A program made the translations under genes and the position numbers. From JAITVB01 sp031553805 (lineage in GTDB: Bacteria; Bacteroidota; Bacteroidia; Bacteroidales; Rikenellaceae): a stretch of DNA of 64,000 bases. Below the pieces are notes generated by a model. The model was not told the DNA's origin, did no database searches, and saw only the letters and a list, made by a program, of their open reading frames with translations. Positions 1 through 8,534 of the stretch are shown here, piece by piece. The DNA lies in NCBI GenBank assembly GCA_031553805.1, contig JAVBLC010000002.1, positions 248,001-312,000 on the forward strand. Direction: 5' to 3'. How positions within the stretch are numbered: position 1 is the stretch's first letter; every line of letters starts with the position of its first letter.

Positions 1-310
1 AAAAATTGTCGTCGGGATAGGATTTGTGCAGGGCGTTGAGGGTCTGGAACGTGTAGGAGGGCTTGGGGAGGGCGAATTCGATGTCGCAGACCCGGATGCG
101 GCTGTCGCCGAGATTTTCGACGGCTATCTCGGCCATTTTGAGACGGTTGGTTTCGGGGGCGAGGCCGGCGGCGTCTTTCAACGGGTTGTGGGGGGAAACG
201 ACGAGCCACGCCTCACTGGCTATCCCGCGGTCGAGGGCGGCCTGGGCGACGGCAAGGTGCCCCAAATGAATTGGGTTGAATGACCCGAAATATAAAATGA
301 TATTAGCCAT
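1..310 (-). CDS. nadD: Nicotinate-nucleotide adenylyltransferase (partial)
   Basis: This enzyme transfers AMP from ATP to nicotinate mononucleotide in cytosolic NAD synthesis. About the first 103 residues are present and the gene runs off the left edge. The nucleotidyltransferase signature GSFNPIHLGH lies at residues 9-18 and a PHNPLK motif follows at about residue 40; both are typical of NadD. The ATG at 308-310 fits the family start MANIILYFG. It is the last visible gene of a minus-strand run yicC-gmk-nadD, an order common in Bacteroidetes, which supports the call. Nothing after about residue 103 can be judged. Confidence 0.93.
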   Translation of the reverse strand, partial: MANIILYFGSFNPIHLGHLAVAQAALDRGIASEAWLVVSPHNPLKDAAGLAPETNRLKMAEIAVENLGDSRIRVCDIEFALPKPSYTFQTLNALHKSYPDDNF

Positions 311-398
311 CGTCAAATCATAGTAAGTCAGGAGAAACGATCTCTTTCTCTCTATTCTTAAAGAACCTGTTCGCCAGGAATGTCCCGCTTGTTGCGTT

Positions 399-965
399 TT
401 ATTTTGCTAAGAATTCGCGGACAATCTTTTCGATCTCGGCTTCGGCTGCTTCCAGCCGGTCGTTGATGACGATCCGGTCGAATTTTTCGGCATAACCGAT
501 CTCTTCGGCAGCCTTGCCGACGCGGCGGGCGATTACCTCGGGCGAATCCGTGCCCCGCGCCACAAGCCGCTTTTCAAGCTCGGCGACCGACGGCGGCATG
601 ATGAACACCGAAAGCGCCGCCTCGCCGAAAATCCGCTTGAGGTTCAACGCCCCTTTTACGTCGATGTCGAACACGATCGCGTGGCCCTTGGCCCAGATGC
701 GGTCGACCTCTGATCGCAGCGTCCCGTAGCACGTCCCGGCATAGACCTCTTCCCACTCGACAAACTCGCCGGCTTCGGCCCGGCGGCAGAATTCTTCGCC
801 CGAAAGGAAATAATACTCGCGACCATCCTGTTCCCGCCCTCGCGGCGCACGGCTGGTGGCCGACACCGAAAACTCCAGTTCGGGAAACACCCCGAGCAGG
901 TGCCCGATCAACGTACTCTTGCCCGAACCCGAAGGGGCCGAAAATATAATCACTTTTCCCGTCAT
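399..965 (-). CDS. gmk: Guanylate kinase
   Basis: Guanylate kinase phosphorylates GMP to GDP with ATP in the cytosol. The P-loop APSGSGKST is at residues 10-18, followed by the GMP-binding region with SRAPRGREQDGREYYF and the YGT motif. The product is 188 residues from the ATG at 965; an upstream TTG at 977 would add four residues but is less likely. It lies 31 bases after yicC and about 90 bases before nadD on the same strand, so the three may be cotranscribed. The length and motifs are normal for the family. Confidence 0.97.
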   Translation of the reverse strand: MTGKVIIFSAPSGSGKSTLIGHLLGVFPELEFSVSATSRAPRGREQDGREYYFLSGEEFCRRAEAGEFVEWEEVYAGTCYGTLRSEVDRIWAKGHAIVFDIDVKGALNLKRIFGEAALSVFIMPPSVAELEKRLVARGTDSPEVIARRVGKAAEEIGYAEKFDRIVINDRLEAAEAEIEKIVREFLAK

Positions 966-996
966 CGCTTCTTTCAATGATCGTCAGCGTGTTGAC

Positions 997-1881
997 CTAC
1001 AGTATATTCAAAAGTTGTTCCTTGATCTTTTCGAGTTCGTCCTTCATCTGGACGACGATTTTCTGGATGTTGGCCTCGTTTGCCTTCGATCCCATCGTGT
1101 TTATTTCGCGGCCCATTTCCTGGGCGATGAAACCGAGCTTGCGGCCCACGCCCTCTTCTTCGCGCACCACCTCTCGGAAGTAGTTGCAGTGGTTGGTCAG
1201 GCGCACCTTTTCTTCGGTAATGTCGAGTTTCTCGACGTAGAAGATCATTTCCTGCTCCAGCCGGTTGCTGTCGACCGGGATCTTCATCGCCTCGATGTTT
1301 TCGCGGATGCGGTTTTTGACCGTTTCGCAGCGGGCCGATTCATAGGGAGTCACCTCATCGCGCAGGGTTTCGATCTTGGCCACGCGCTCCAACAGGTCGG
1401 CGATCAGGATCGTTCCCTCCTGCAACCGGAAGGCGTCGAACCGGTCGAAAGCTTCGGTCACGGCGTGCTTCAGCGCCGCCACTTCATTGTCGGGCAGGGC
1501 CGCCACCTCGTTCTGCACTACCTCGGGCAAACGCAGCACCGATTGCACGGCGTTGGCCGCCATCAGCGGATCCGAGATCTCCAACCCGTTTTCTTTGCAG
1601 ATGGCGTTCAACTGCTGAAAATAGTCGTTGAAAGCCGAGCGATTTAAAGTTACCGTCCCGGCCGCAGCTTCCGATTCGTAACTCACAAAAATGTCTGCCT
1701 TGCCGCGTTGCAGCCGTTTGGCGGCTTCGGCGCGGATTTCGTATTCGTAGGGGCGGTAGATCGACGGTGTTTTGACCGCCAGGTCCAACTGTTTGCTGTT
1801 GAGTGAACGCACCTCGACGGTGATTTTCCGGTTGCCGGCCTGTGCTTCGGCCTTGCCATAGCCGGTCATCGATTTGATCAT
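997..1881 (-). CDS. yicC: YicC family endoribonuclease-like protein
   Basis: YicC-family proteins are reported endoribonucleases; in Escherichia coli YicC acts on small RNAs. The diagnostic N-terminus SMTGYGKAE is at residues 4-12 and the family C-terminal block MGREINTMGSKANE is near the end. I chose the ATG at 1881 because it places the conserved MIKSMTGYG at the N-terminus, giving 294 residues; a longer frame from 1908 is less likely. Its 3' end faces gmk 31 bases away, the usual yicC-gmk pairing. The function is taken from the family; nothing in the sequence is abnormal. Confidence 0.93.
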   Translation of the reverse strand: MIKSMTGYGKAEAQAGNRKITVEVRSLNSKQLDLAVKTPSIYRPYEYEIRAEAAKRLQRGKADIFVSYESEAAAGTVTLNRSAFNDYFQQLNAICKENGLEISDPLMAANAVQSVLRLPEVVQNEVAALPDNEVAALKHAVTEAFDRFDAFRLQEGTILIADLLERVAKIETLRDEVTPYESARCETVKNRIRENIEAMKIPVDSNRLEQEMIFYVEKLDITEEKVRLTNHCNYFREVVREEEGVGRKLGFIAQEMGREINTMGSKANEANIQKIVVQMKDELEKIKEQLLNIL

Positions 1882-1987
1882 AGGGTTTATGATATGTTTA
1901 TCCGGCAAATATAGTCAAAAAAGCGGAACCTGCCGCCGGGAGCCTCCCAGCGCCCGGTATGTTGACGTAACTCGGACAAATCGAAAA

Positions 1988-3349
1988 TCACCCCTCGGCC
2001 ATCGCCCGCGATTCGCGGCCGCGGACGACCGCCTTGTGTTTCCACCGACCTGAAAAGTAATAAGCCAGCGCGGCGACCATCCCCACGGTCCAACCGACGG
2101 GCACCGCCCACCAGATGCCCTCGTAACCCATTTCGCCCGAGAGCCATGCCGCCGCCGGCACCCGTACCAGCCACAGTGACAACAGCGTGACGATCATTGG
2201 GAACACTGCCGCCCCCGCCCCGCGCAACAGGCCGTTGATGGTCATCATTACCGAGAAAATAAGATAGAATGCGTTGAGTATCATCAGGTATTTCTGTCCG
2301 ATGGCGATTACCGCCGGATCGGTGGTGAAGATGCGCATCAGCGGTTCGGCTCCGAGGATGAGCGCGGTGTTGATCACCAGGCACGTGCCGATCGACATCA
2401 GCAGCGTCGCCCGCAGTCCGCGCCTGATGCGGCGAAATTTTCCCGCCCCGACGTTCTGTCCGACGAAGGTGGTCAGCGCGGCGGCAAAATTCATCACGGG
2501 CAGTGCGGCAAACGTGTCGATACGGTTCACCGCGCTGTAGGCCGCGATCACGTCCGTGCCGAACCCGTTGACGATGCCCATCAGGGCGAGCATCCCCACG
2601 GCCAGAAACGTCTGCTGGAGACCGGCCGGAAGCCCCATCTGCATACATTGTTTGAAAATCTCGCCGTCGAACTTGGGACGGAGCAGGTTGATCCGGATCA
2701 CATGGTTGCGCCGGTTGACATACCACACTGAGAGCAGGAACGCAAATCCCTGCGAAACAACCGTCGCCCACGCCGCACCGGCCACCCCCCAGCCGAAAAC
2801 GGCGATGAAGAGCAGGTCGAGGACAATATTCAGCACAGACGAAATGATCAAAAAGTAAAGCGGCGTTTTCGAATCGCCCACCCCGCGCAGGACTGCCGCC
2901 ACGGCGTTGTAGCCGAAGAGCAGGATCGACCCCGAGAAGTAGATCTGCAGGTAGGTCTTGGCCATGGGGATGATCTCTTCGGGCAGCACGATCAGCCGCA
3001 GGATCGACTCGCTGAAGACGACGCCGACCACCGTAATCACAAGGGCCGCTATGAAAAGGAAGATGAAAAGCGTGTCGCACGTAATCCTCACCTTGTCGTA
3101 GCGCTTGGCTCCGAAGTATTGCGAGATGACGATCGACGACCCGATGCCGATGCCGATCACCAGGGCGATGGTCAGGAACACGACGGGCGTGCTCGCCCCG
3201 ACGGCCGCTAACGCTTCCTTACCAAGGAAGCGGCCCACGATCACCGTGTCGGCAAACTGGTAAAGCTGCATGAAGACGTTACCGATCAGCATCGGCAAGG
3301 CAAACTGGAAGATTTGCTTCGTTTCGTTTCCTTTCGTAAAATCTATCAT
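1988..3349 (-). CDS. MATE family multidrug/sodium efflux transporter
   Basis: This inner-membrane antiporter probably exports cationic drugs or metabolites in exchange for Na+ or H+. The 453-residue protein has about twelve hydrophobic segments in two related halves, as expected for MATE proteins, and begins with FALPMLIGNVFMQLYQFADT, close to the NorM/DinF N-terminal consensus. The C-terminus ends in a short charged tail. The gene is divergent from serC across about 236 bases. The substrate cannot be told from sequence. A 397-residue open frame inside it in another reading frame is a composition artefact. Confidence 0.93.
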   Translation of the reverse strand: MIDFTKGNETKQIFQFALPMLIGNVFMQLYQFADTVIVGRFLGKEALAAVGASTPVVFLTIALVIGIGIGSSIVISQYFGAKRYDKVRITCDTLFIFLFIAALVITVVGVVFSESILRLIVLPEEIIPMAKTYLQIYFSGSILLFGYNAVAAVLRGVGDSKTPLYFLIISSVLNIVLDLLFIAVFGWGVAGAAWATVVSQGFAFLLSVWYVNRRNHVIRINLLRPKFDGEIFKQCMQMGLPAGLQQTFLAVGMLALMGIVNGFGTDVIAAYSAVNRIDTFAALPVMNFAAALTTFVGQNVGAGKFRRIRRGLRATLLMSIGTCLVINTALILGAEPLMRIFTTDPAVIAIGQKYLMILNAFYLIFSVMMTINGLLRGAGAAVFPMIVTLLSLWLVRVPAAAWLSGEMGYEGIWWAVPVGWTVGMVAALAYYFSGRWKHKAVVRGRESRAMAEG

Positions 3350-3585
3350 GCAGCGGCCGGCTGGTTGTTTTAAGAAATGAACTACAAAGGTGATAAAAAT
3401 GTAGCAGGAATAGATACAAAAAATATTTTTTGTGTATCTTTAAGGTCTCTTTTTGAATCTCGGTCATTTTAATTCGAAAGGGTAATCTGTTGAAGCGGTT
3501 CGAAAATCGCCCGCGAAAGCCCCCGATCCGGAGAAAGTGGCCCCTAAAAACAGCTTATTACAAACAAATCATAAATCACACAACG

Positions 3586-4659
3586 ATGAAAAAGTACAAT
3601 TTCAACGCCGGGCCTGCCGTCTTGCCGCAGGTAGCCATCGAGAACGCGGCCAAAGCCGTGCTGGATTTTGACGGAATGGGGCTCTCCCTGCTCACCATTT
3701 CCCACCGGTCGAAGGAATTCGAAGCGGTGATGGACGAAACAGCGGCACTGTTCAAGGAACTGCTCGCGATTCCTGAGGGCTACCAGGTACTCTTCCTGGG
3801 CGGCGGCGCAAGCTCGCAGTTCTATATGGTACCGTTCAACCTGCTCGAAAAGAAAGCGGGCTACGTCAACACCGGCGTGTGGGCCAAGAAGGCGATGAAA
3901 GAGGCCAGGTTCTTCGGCGAAGTGGTCGAAGTGGCTTCGTCCGAGGACAAGAACAACACCTACATTCCGAAAGGTTTTTCGATTCCTTCGGATCTGGATT
4001 ACTTGCATATTACGACCAACAACACCATTTTCGGGACCGAGATCCATACCGATATGGATTGCCCGGTACCCTTGGTGGCCGATATGAGTTCCGACATCCT
4101 GAGCCGTCCGGTCGACGTGTCGAAATATGCCCTGATCTACGGCGGGGCGCAGAAAAACCTGGCTCCGGCCGGCGTAACCTTCGTCATTGTGAAAGAGGAT
4201 ATGCTCGGAAAAATGAGCCGTCCGATCCCGACGATGATCGACTACCGCACCCACATCAAGGAGGGTTCGATGTTCAATACCCCGCCGGTGTTCCCGATCT
4301 ACGTGATGCGCGAAACGCTACGTTGGATCAAGTCGCTGGGCGGCGTGCAGAAGATGTATGAGATCAACAAGGCCAAGGCCAAGCTGCTCTACGACGAAAT
4401 CGACCGCAATTCGTTGTTCGTAGGCACCGCCGTGAAAGAAGACCGCTCACTGATGAACATCTGCTTCGTGCCGTCGCCGGGCAACGAAAACCTCTACGAC
4501 GAGTTCTTTGCCTTTGCGAAAGAACGCGGGATGGTCGGCATCAAGGGCCACCGCCTGGTGGGTGGTTTCCGCGCTTCGACCTACAACGCGCTGCCGCTCG
4601 AAGACGTGCAGGCGCTGGTGACTTGTATGCAGGATTTTGAGAAGAAAATCAAGGGATAA
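3586..4659 (+). CDS. serC: Phosphoserine aminotransferase
   Basis: SerC is a PLP enzyme that converts 3-phosphohydroxypyruvate and glutamate to phosphoserine and 2-oxoglutarate in serine synthesis, and it also acts in pyridoxal phosphate synthesis. The N-terminus MKKYNFNAGPA and the PLP-lysine region GGAQKNLAPAG (Lys190 by my count) are clear. The ATG at 3586 gives 357 residues, normal for the family; the frame is open further upstream but that extension lacks homology. serA follows after 92 bases and a DUF1015 gene lies further on, the recurring Bacteroidetes serine cluster. Confidence 0.97.
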   Translation: MKKYNFNAGPAVLPQVAIENAAKAVLDFDGMGLSLLTISHRSKEFEAVMDETAALFKELLAIPEGYQVLFLGGGASSQFYMVPFNLLEKKAGYVNTGVWAKKAMKEARFFGEVVEVASSEDKNNTYIPKGFSIPSDLDYLHITTNNTIFGTEIHTDMDCPVPLVADMSSDILSRPVDVSKYALIYGGAQKNLAPAGVTFVIVKEDMLGKMSRPIPTMIDYRTHIKEGSMFNTPPVFPIYVMRETLRWIKSLGGVQKMYEINKAKAKLLYDEIDRNSLFVGTAVKEDRSLMNICFVPSPGNENLYDEFFAFAKERGMVGIKGHRLVGGFRASTYNALPLEDVQALVTCMQDFEKKIKG

Positions 4660-4751
4660 GCCGCGACATGCCGCTTGCCTATCCATACTCTCCGTTGAAT
4701 CCGAAGGAAACGGACAAAAATGTATTTTGGACTTCATTAATTGACGAAAAG

Positions 4752-5672
4752 ATGAAAATATTGGTAGCCACCGAGAAGCCGTTTGCCAAGGCAGCGGTTG
4801 ACGGTATCCGCAGCATTGTCGAAGGGGCGGGCTATGAGCTGGCGCTCCTCGAAAAATATGCCGACGCAGCCGACCTGCTCAAAGCCGTGGCCGACGCCGA
4901 CGCCCTGATCATCCGCAGCGACAAGGTGACCCCCGCCGTGGTCGAAGCCGGGCAGAAACTGAAAATCGTCGTGCGCGCCGGCGCAGGCTACGACAACGTC
5001 GACCTGCCCTCGTGTACCGCCAAAGGCATCGTGGTGATGAACACCCCGGGCCAGAATTCGAACGCCGTGGCCGAGCTGGCCATCGGGATGATGATCTTCA
5101 TGGCCCGCAACCAGTTCCAACCGGGCACCGGCACCGAGATCCACGGCAAACGCCTGGGTATCCACGCCTACGGTAACGTGGGCCGCATCGTAGGCCACTA
5201 TGCTAAGGCGATGGGTATGAAAGTGACCGCTTTCGACCCCTATGCCGCCCCGGCGGTGTTCGAGGCCGACGACGTGGCGGTAGCCAGCAGCGTGGAAGCG
5301 CTCTTCGCGAACAACGACTACGTGTCGGTACACATTCCGGTTACGCCCGAAACGAAAAAGTCACTTAACTACGACCTGCTGTCGAAGTTGCCCAAAGGTG
5401 CGACGATCGTCAACACCGCCCGCAAGGAGGTGATCGACGAAGAGGGGCTGATCCGCCTGCTGGCCGACCGTCCGGACCTCAAGTACGCGACCGACATTGC
5501 CGCCGACGCCCAGGCCGAGTTGAACGAAAAATTCGGTAACCGCGTCTTCGGCACCGCCAAGAAAATGGGCGCCGAAACGGCCGAAGCCAACATCAACGCC
5601 GGTCTGGCCGCCGCCCGTCAGGTAGTCGGGTTTTTCCAAAAAGGCGAGACGAAATTCCAGGTGAATAAATAA
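4752..5672 (+). CDS. serA: D-3-phosphoglycerate dehydrogenase, short type
   Basis: SerA oxidises 3-phosphoglycerate to 3-phosphohydroxypyruvate with NAD+, the first step of serine synthesis. The protein is 306 residues and has no C-terminal ACT domain, so feedback inhibition by serine through that domain is not expected. The substrate-binding RAGAGYDNVD (about 75-84), a dinucleotide fold centred on HAYGNVGRI (138-146) and Arg224 in NTARKE are visible. The position of the usual catalytic His appears to hold Lys271 (AKKMG). The start at 4752 matches the conserved MKILVATEKPF. It forms a pair with serC. Confidence 0.95.
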   Translation: MKILVATEKPFAKAAVDGIRSIVEGAGYELALLEKYADAADLLKAVADADALIIRSDKVTPAVVEAGQKLKIVVRAGAGYDNVDLPSCTAKGIVVMNTPGQNSNAVAELAIGMMIFMARNQFQPGTGTEIHGKRLGIHAYGNVGRIVGHYAKAMGMKVTAFDPYAAPAVFEADDVAVASSVEALFANNDYVSVHIPVTPETKKSLNYDLLSKLPKGATIVNTARKEVIDEEGLIRLLADRPDLKYATDIAADAQAELNEKFGNRVFGTAKKMGAETAEANINAGLAAARQVVGFFQKGETKFQVNK

Positions 5673-5779
5673 TACGGTTTCAGGCGGATAAACCAGCAGT
5701 GGGAAAAAAAACGAAAAGCCTGTGCAACGCAACAGGGGAGGTTTGCATCTTCTTTGAGAATCTGAAAATTTTTAAAAAG

Positions 5780-6328
5780 ATGAAACCGATGCGAAAATTC
5801 TTGTTGACACTTGCGCTTTGTGCGGGAGTTTGTTCTTTTGTACGTGCCCAAACCGGTGGAGGCCATGCGTTTTACGCCGAAATGGGGGGGCCGGGGATAC
5901 TCTTCTCTGCCAACTTCGACGGCCGTTTCGATGCTAAGAGCAATCGGGGGCTGGGTTACCGCATCGGCCTCGGTTTTGCACCGTACACCCAGGACGGTTA
6001 CTACGACGGCGGTTATTATTACGATGACGACCGTGTCCGGACCTACGCGACGATCCCCTTGGGGCTGAACTACCTGTTGGGGCGCGAGGGTTCGAGCCAC
6101 TTCTTCGAGGTGGGTGCTGGCGCCACGATTCTCACCAGGAAAGTGAGCGTCTACAACTGGGACAACGATTACGGCCCCGAAGGCAATGTGATCGGCCACG
6201 TCAGCTTTATGTACCGCAGGCAGCCTGCCGATGGCGGTTTTATGTGGAAGATTGGCTTCATGACGATGATCGGCACTTCGGGCGACATCGTGCCCTCGGC
6301 TGGCGTGGGGTTCGGTTATGCATTTTAA
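5780..6328 (+). CDS. Predicted outer-membrane beta-barrel protein
   Basis: The function is unknown. The 182-residue product starts with a signal peptide (KFLLTLALCAGVCSFVRAQ) and continues with alternating aromatic and glycine-rich strands such as GLGYRIGLGFAPY, ending in the aromatic GFGYAF. This suggests a small eight-strand outer-membrane barrel. An unusually Tyr/Asp-rich stretch, DGYYDGGYYYDDDR, is near residues 73-86 and is probably an exposed loop. I chose the ATG at 5780; the ATG at 5789 is also possible. It sits between serA and the DUF1015 gene on the same strand and may be cotranscribed. Confidence 0.7.
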   Translation: MKPMRKFLLTLALCAGVCSFVRAQTGGGHAFYAEMGGPGILFSANFDGRFDAKSNRGLGYRIGLGFAPYTQDGYYDGGYYYDDDRVRTYATIPLGLNYLLGREGSSHFFEVGAGATILTRKVSVYNWDNDYGPEGNVIGHVSFMYRRQPADGGFMWKIGFMTMIGTSGDIVPSAGVGFGYAF

Positions 6329-6377
6329 AAAACAGCTTTCCTGCGGAAGCGGGACGGCCCAATAACGAAAAAATATA

Positions 6378-7616
6378 ATGGTAAAGGTAAAACCGTTCAA
6401 AGGGATCCGTCCCCCGAAACAATACGCCGCCGAAGTGGCTTCGCGCCCCTACGATGTGCTCAACTCGGCCGAAGCACAGGCCGAAGCGACCGAGCGCTCG
6501 CTGTTGCACATCATCAAGCCCGAAATCGACTTTTCTCCCATCATCGATGAGCACTCGCAAGAGGCTTACGACAAGGCGGTCGAAAATTTCAAAAAGTGGA
6601 AAGCCAACACCTGGCTGGTGCAAGACCCCAAAGAACGTTATTACGTGTATGCCCAGACGATGAACGGGCGCACGCAGTACGGGCTGGCCATCGCCTGCCA
6701 CTTCGAAGACTACATGTCGGGTAAGATCAAGAAACACGAACTGACCCGTCCCGACAAGGAAGAGGACCGGATGATCCACATCCGCATTCAGGACGCCAAC
6801 ATCGAGCCGGTGTTCTTCGCTTATCCGGCCAATGCAGAACTCGATGCGATCGTGAAAAAGGTCACCGCCGGTGCACCCGAATATGACTTTACGGCGGCCG
6901 ACGGCTTCGGCCACCACTTCTGGCTGGTCGACGACGAAGCGATGATCCGGCGCATCACGGAGATTTTTGCCGCCATGCCCGCCCTCTACATCGCCGACGG
7001 CCACCACCGCACCGCTGCCGCCGCCCGTGTGGGGCAGGAGAGGAAAAACGCCAACCCCGACCACCGGGGCGACGAAGAATATTGCTACTTCCTGGCGGTC
7101 GCTTTCCCGGACGACCAGTTGCGCATCATCGACTACAACCGTCTGGTGAAAGACCTGAACGGCCTCAGCGCCGATCAATTCGTCGAAAAACTCAAGGCGG
7201 GTTTCACGGTCGAACTCAAGGGCAAGGAAGTCTATCACCCGACGGCGTTGCACAATTTTTCGATGTACCTCGGCGGCAACTGGTACAGCCTGACGGCCAA
7301 GCCGGGTACGTATGACGACAACGATCCGATCGGCGTGTTGGATGTGACGATCCTCTCGAACCAGGTGCTCGATCCGCTGCTGGCGGTCGGCGACCTGCGC
7401 ACGAGCAAGCGCATCGACTTCGTAGGTGGCATCCGCGGCTTGGGCGAGTTGCAGCGCCGGGTCGATGGCGGTGAGATGGCCGTGGCTTTTGCCCTTTACC
7501 CGGTGTCGATGAAACAACTGGTCGACATCGCCGACACGGGCAACATCATGCCTCCGAAAACGACGTGGTTCGAACCGAAACTGCGCTCGGGCCTGGTGAT
7601 CCACTCCCTCGAATAG
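6378..7616 (+). CDS. DUF1015 family protein
   Basis: This 412-residue protein matches the DUF1015 family from its first residues (KPFKGIRPPKQYAAEVASRP) and through the histidine-rich ADGHHRTAAA block near residue 210. The biochemical role is not established to my knowledge. The family is often encoded beside serA and serC in Bacteroidetes, as here, so a role near serine or one-carbon metabolism is a guess from context only. It starts 49 bases after the barrel gene and ends directly before a cluster of repeat hairpins. The product is cytosolic, with no signal peptide. Confidence 0.88.
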   Translation: MVKVKPFKGIRPPKQYAAEVASRPYDVLNSAEAQAEATERSLLHIIKPEIDFSPIIDEHSQEAYDKAVENFKKWKANTWLVQDPKERYYVYAQTMNGRTQYGLAIACHFEDYMSGKIKKHELTRPDKEEDRMIHIRIQDANIEPVFFAYPANAELDAIVKKVTAGAPEYDFTAADGFGHHFWLVDDEAMIRRITEIFAAMPALYIADGHHRTAAAARVGQERKNANPDHRGDEEYCYFLAVAFPDDQLRIIDYNRLVKDLNGLSADQFVEKLKAGFTVELKGKEVYHPTALHNFSMYLGGNWYSLTAKPGTYDDNDPIGVLDVTILSNQVLDPLLAVGDLRTSKRIDFVGGIRGLGELQRRVDGGEMAVAFALYPVSMKQLVDIADTGNIMPPKTTWFEPKLRSGLVIHSLE

Positions 7617-7631
7617 GTGCGGTGCGTCCCC

Positions 7632-7650
7632 GGTGCGTCCCCGCACAGGG
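7632..7650 (+). repeat. REP-like hairpin repeat, copy A
   Basis: The core GTGCGTNCCCGCACAGGG forms a small hairpin (GTGCG, four-base loop, CGCAC) followed by AGGG. This copy lies just after the DUF1015 stop and is preceded by a partial duplicate of its first half. The same core follows the stop codons of clpP (41646) and of the second M16 gene (47397). The three copies differ in the loop but keep the stem, which fits a dispersed REP-like element in 3' untranslated regions. Confidence 0.7.
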
Positions 7651-7740
7651 AGATTAGACTTTGCCGGACAGCCGTAACTTCAGGTTGGGCCATAGGTGCC
7701 GCGCGAACGCGGGTCAACGGCCCGCGCCTCCGCATATAAA

Positions 7741-7849
7741 GAAAAAACGTTAAGAAAATTCTTCCGAAAAGCGTAGCGTAGTCCACTGTCTGAGCCCGTA
7801 GGGCGAGTTGTGGACGGAGTAGCTTTTCGGAAGAATTTTTAGTTTTTTC
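7741..7849. repeat. Large imperfect palindrome, MITE-like
   Basis: This is a 109-base inverted repeat. Outer arms GAAAAAAC/GTTTTTTC (7741-7748 and 7842-7849) enclose perfect 18-base arms AAAATTCTTCCGAAAAGC (7755-7772) and their complement (7822-7839). The centre holds a GTCCAC/GTGGAC pair and a small GCCC-GTA-GGGC hairpin. It has no coding capacity and lies in the 381-base gap before yjbQ. It could be a MITE-like or REP-type chromosomal repeat, or a structured RNA read from the DUF1015 transcript. The T-rich end also allows terminator activity. Confidence 0.7.
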
Positions 7850-7900
7850 TGTAACGCGGTGATTTTTACCTCCCTCCGGTCGGTGAGCTTCGGTTCTTTG

Positions 7901-7935
7901 GTTACTTTCTTTTGATGGTAGCAAAAGAAAGTAAC
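7901..7935. repeat. 14-base perfect hairpin
   Basis: The arms GTTACTTTCTTTTG and CAAAAGAAAGTAAC are perfectly complementary around a seven-base loop. The sequence after it (to about 7978) resembles a degenerate relative at about 32811-32890, where the stem is reduced to CTACTTT/AAAGTAG. It is therefore a dispersed element rather than a one-off terminator. It lies 63 bases before the yjbQ start and could fold in that gene's leader. Confidence 0.6.
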
Positions 7936-7997
7936 GACGCACCGACGGTCGAGTAAAGACTCAAACAGTTGAAACTACTTGATAATTCAAAAAATCC

Positions 7998-8414
7998 ATG
8001 AAATCCTATCGTAAAGAGTTGTGGTTCGAAACCACTCGGCGGCGCCAGCTGATCAACATCACCGGAGAGGTCGAAGCGTGCCTGGACGAAAGCGGCATCC
8101 GCGAGGGGTTGCTCCTGTGCAACGCGATGCACATCACCTCGAGCGTCTTCATCAACGACGACGAATCGGGGCTGCACCACGACATTGACGTGTGGCTCGA
8201 AAAACTGGCCCCCGAGAAACCCTACGATCAGTATCGCCATAATGGCTATGAGGATAACGCCGACGCCCACCTCAAACGCACGGTGATGGGCCGCGAAGTG
8301 GTGGTAGCAGTTACCGGCGGTCGCCTTGACTTCGGCCCGTGGGAACAGATCTTTTATGGGGAATTCGACGGAAAACGTCGTAAACGCGTCTTGGTCAAGA
8401 TCATCGGGGAATAG
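7998..8414 (+). CDS. YjbQ family (UPF0047) secondary thiamine-phosphate synthase-like enzyme
   Basis: This 138-residue cytosolic protein belongs to the YjbQ/UPF0047 family. Family members can supply weak thiamine-phosphate synthase activity, but the true reaction is uncertain. Conserved elements seen are EGLLLCNAMHITSSVF (about 38-53), the DIDVWLEKLAP segment, and RHNGYEDNADAHLKRTVMG with the family His/Asp residues, followed by GRLDFGPWEQIFYGEFDG. It is complete and normal in length. It stands alone on the plus strand between a repeat-rich gap and a strong bidirectional terminator shared with the converging lipoprotein gene. Confidence 0.9.
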   Translation: MKSYRKELWFETTRRRQLINITGEVEACLDESGIREGLLLCNAMHITSSVFINDDESGLHHDIDVWLEKLAPEKPYDQYRHNGYEDNADAHLKRTVMGREVVVAVTGGRLDFGPWEQIFYGEFDGKRRKRVLVKIIGE

Positions 8415-8477
8415 TGTTGGCGTGGCAGATTTTTCTGGTAAGGCGCAGTGCTTGGCCCATCTATCTGGAACATCCAT

Positions 8478-8523
8478 AAAAAAAGAATCGGGGTAGCAAA
8501 CTGCTACCCCGATTCTTTTTTTT
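8478..8523. terminator. Bidirectional intrinsic terminator
   Basis: A perfect stem, GAATCGGGGTAGCA with its complement (8485-8515), is flanked by an A-run on the left and a T-run on the right. It therefore works in both directions, ending yjbQ on the plus strand and the lipoprotein gene at 8535 on the minus strand. Confidence 0.93.
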
Positions 8524-8534
8524 ATGCTTAAGGT

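Noticed and set aside
1887..3080. 397-codon open frame on the minus strand inside the MATE gene in another frame
   Set aside because: It lies within a clear MATE coding sequence, has Arg/Gly-rich composition typical of GC-rich shadow frames and no recognisable domain.
6258..7646. 462-codon open frame opposite the DUF1015 gene
   Set aside because: Long antisense frames are common in GC-rich genes with strong codon bias; the plus-strand DUF1015 protein has clear family motifs.
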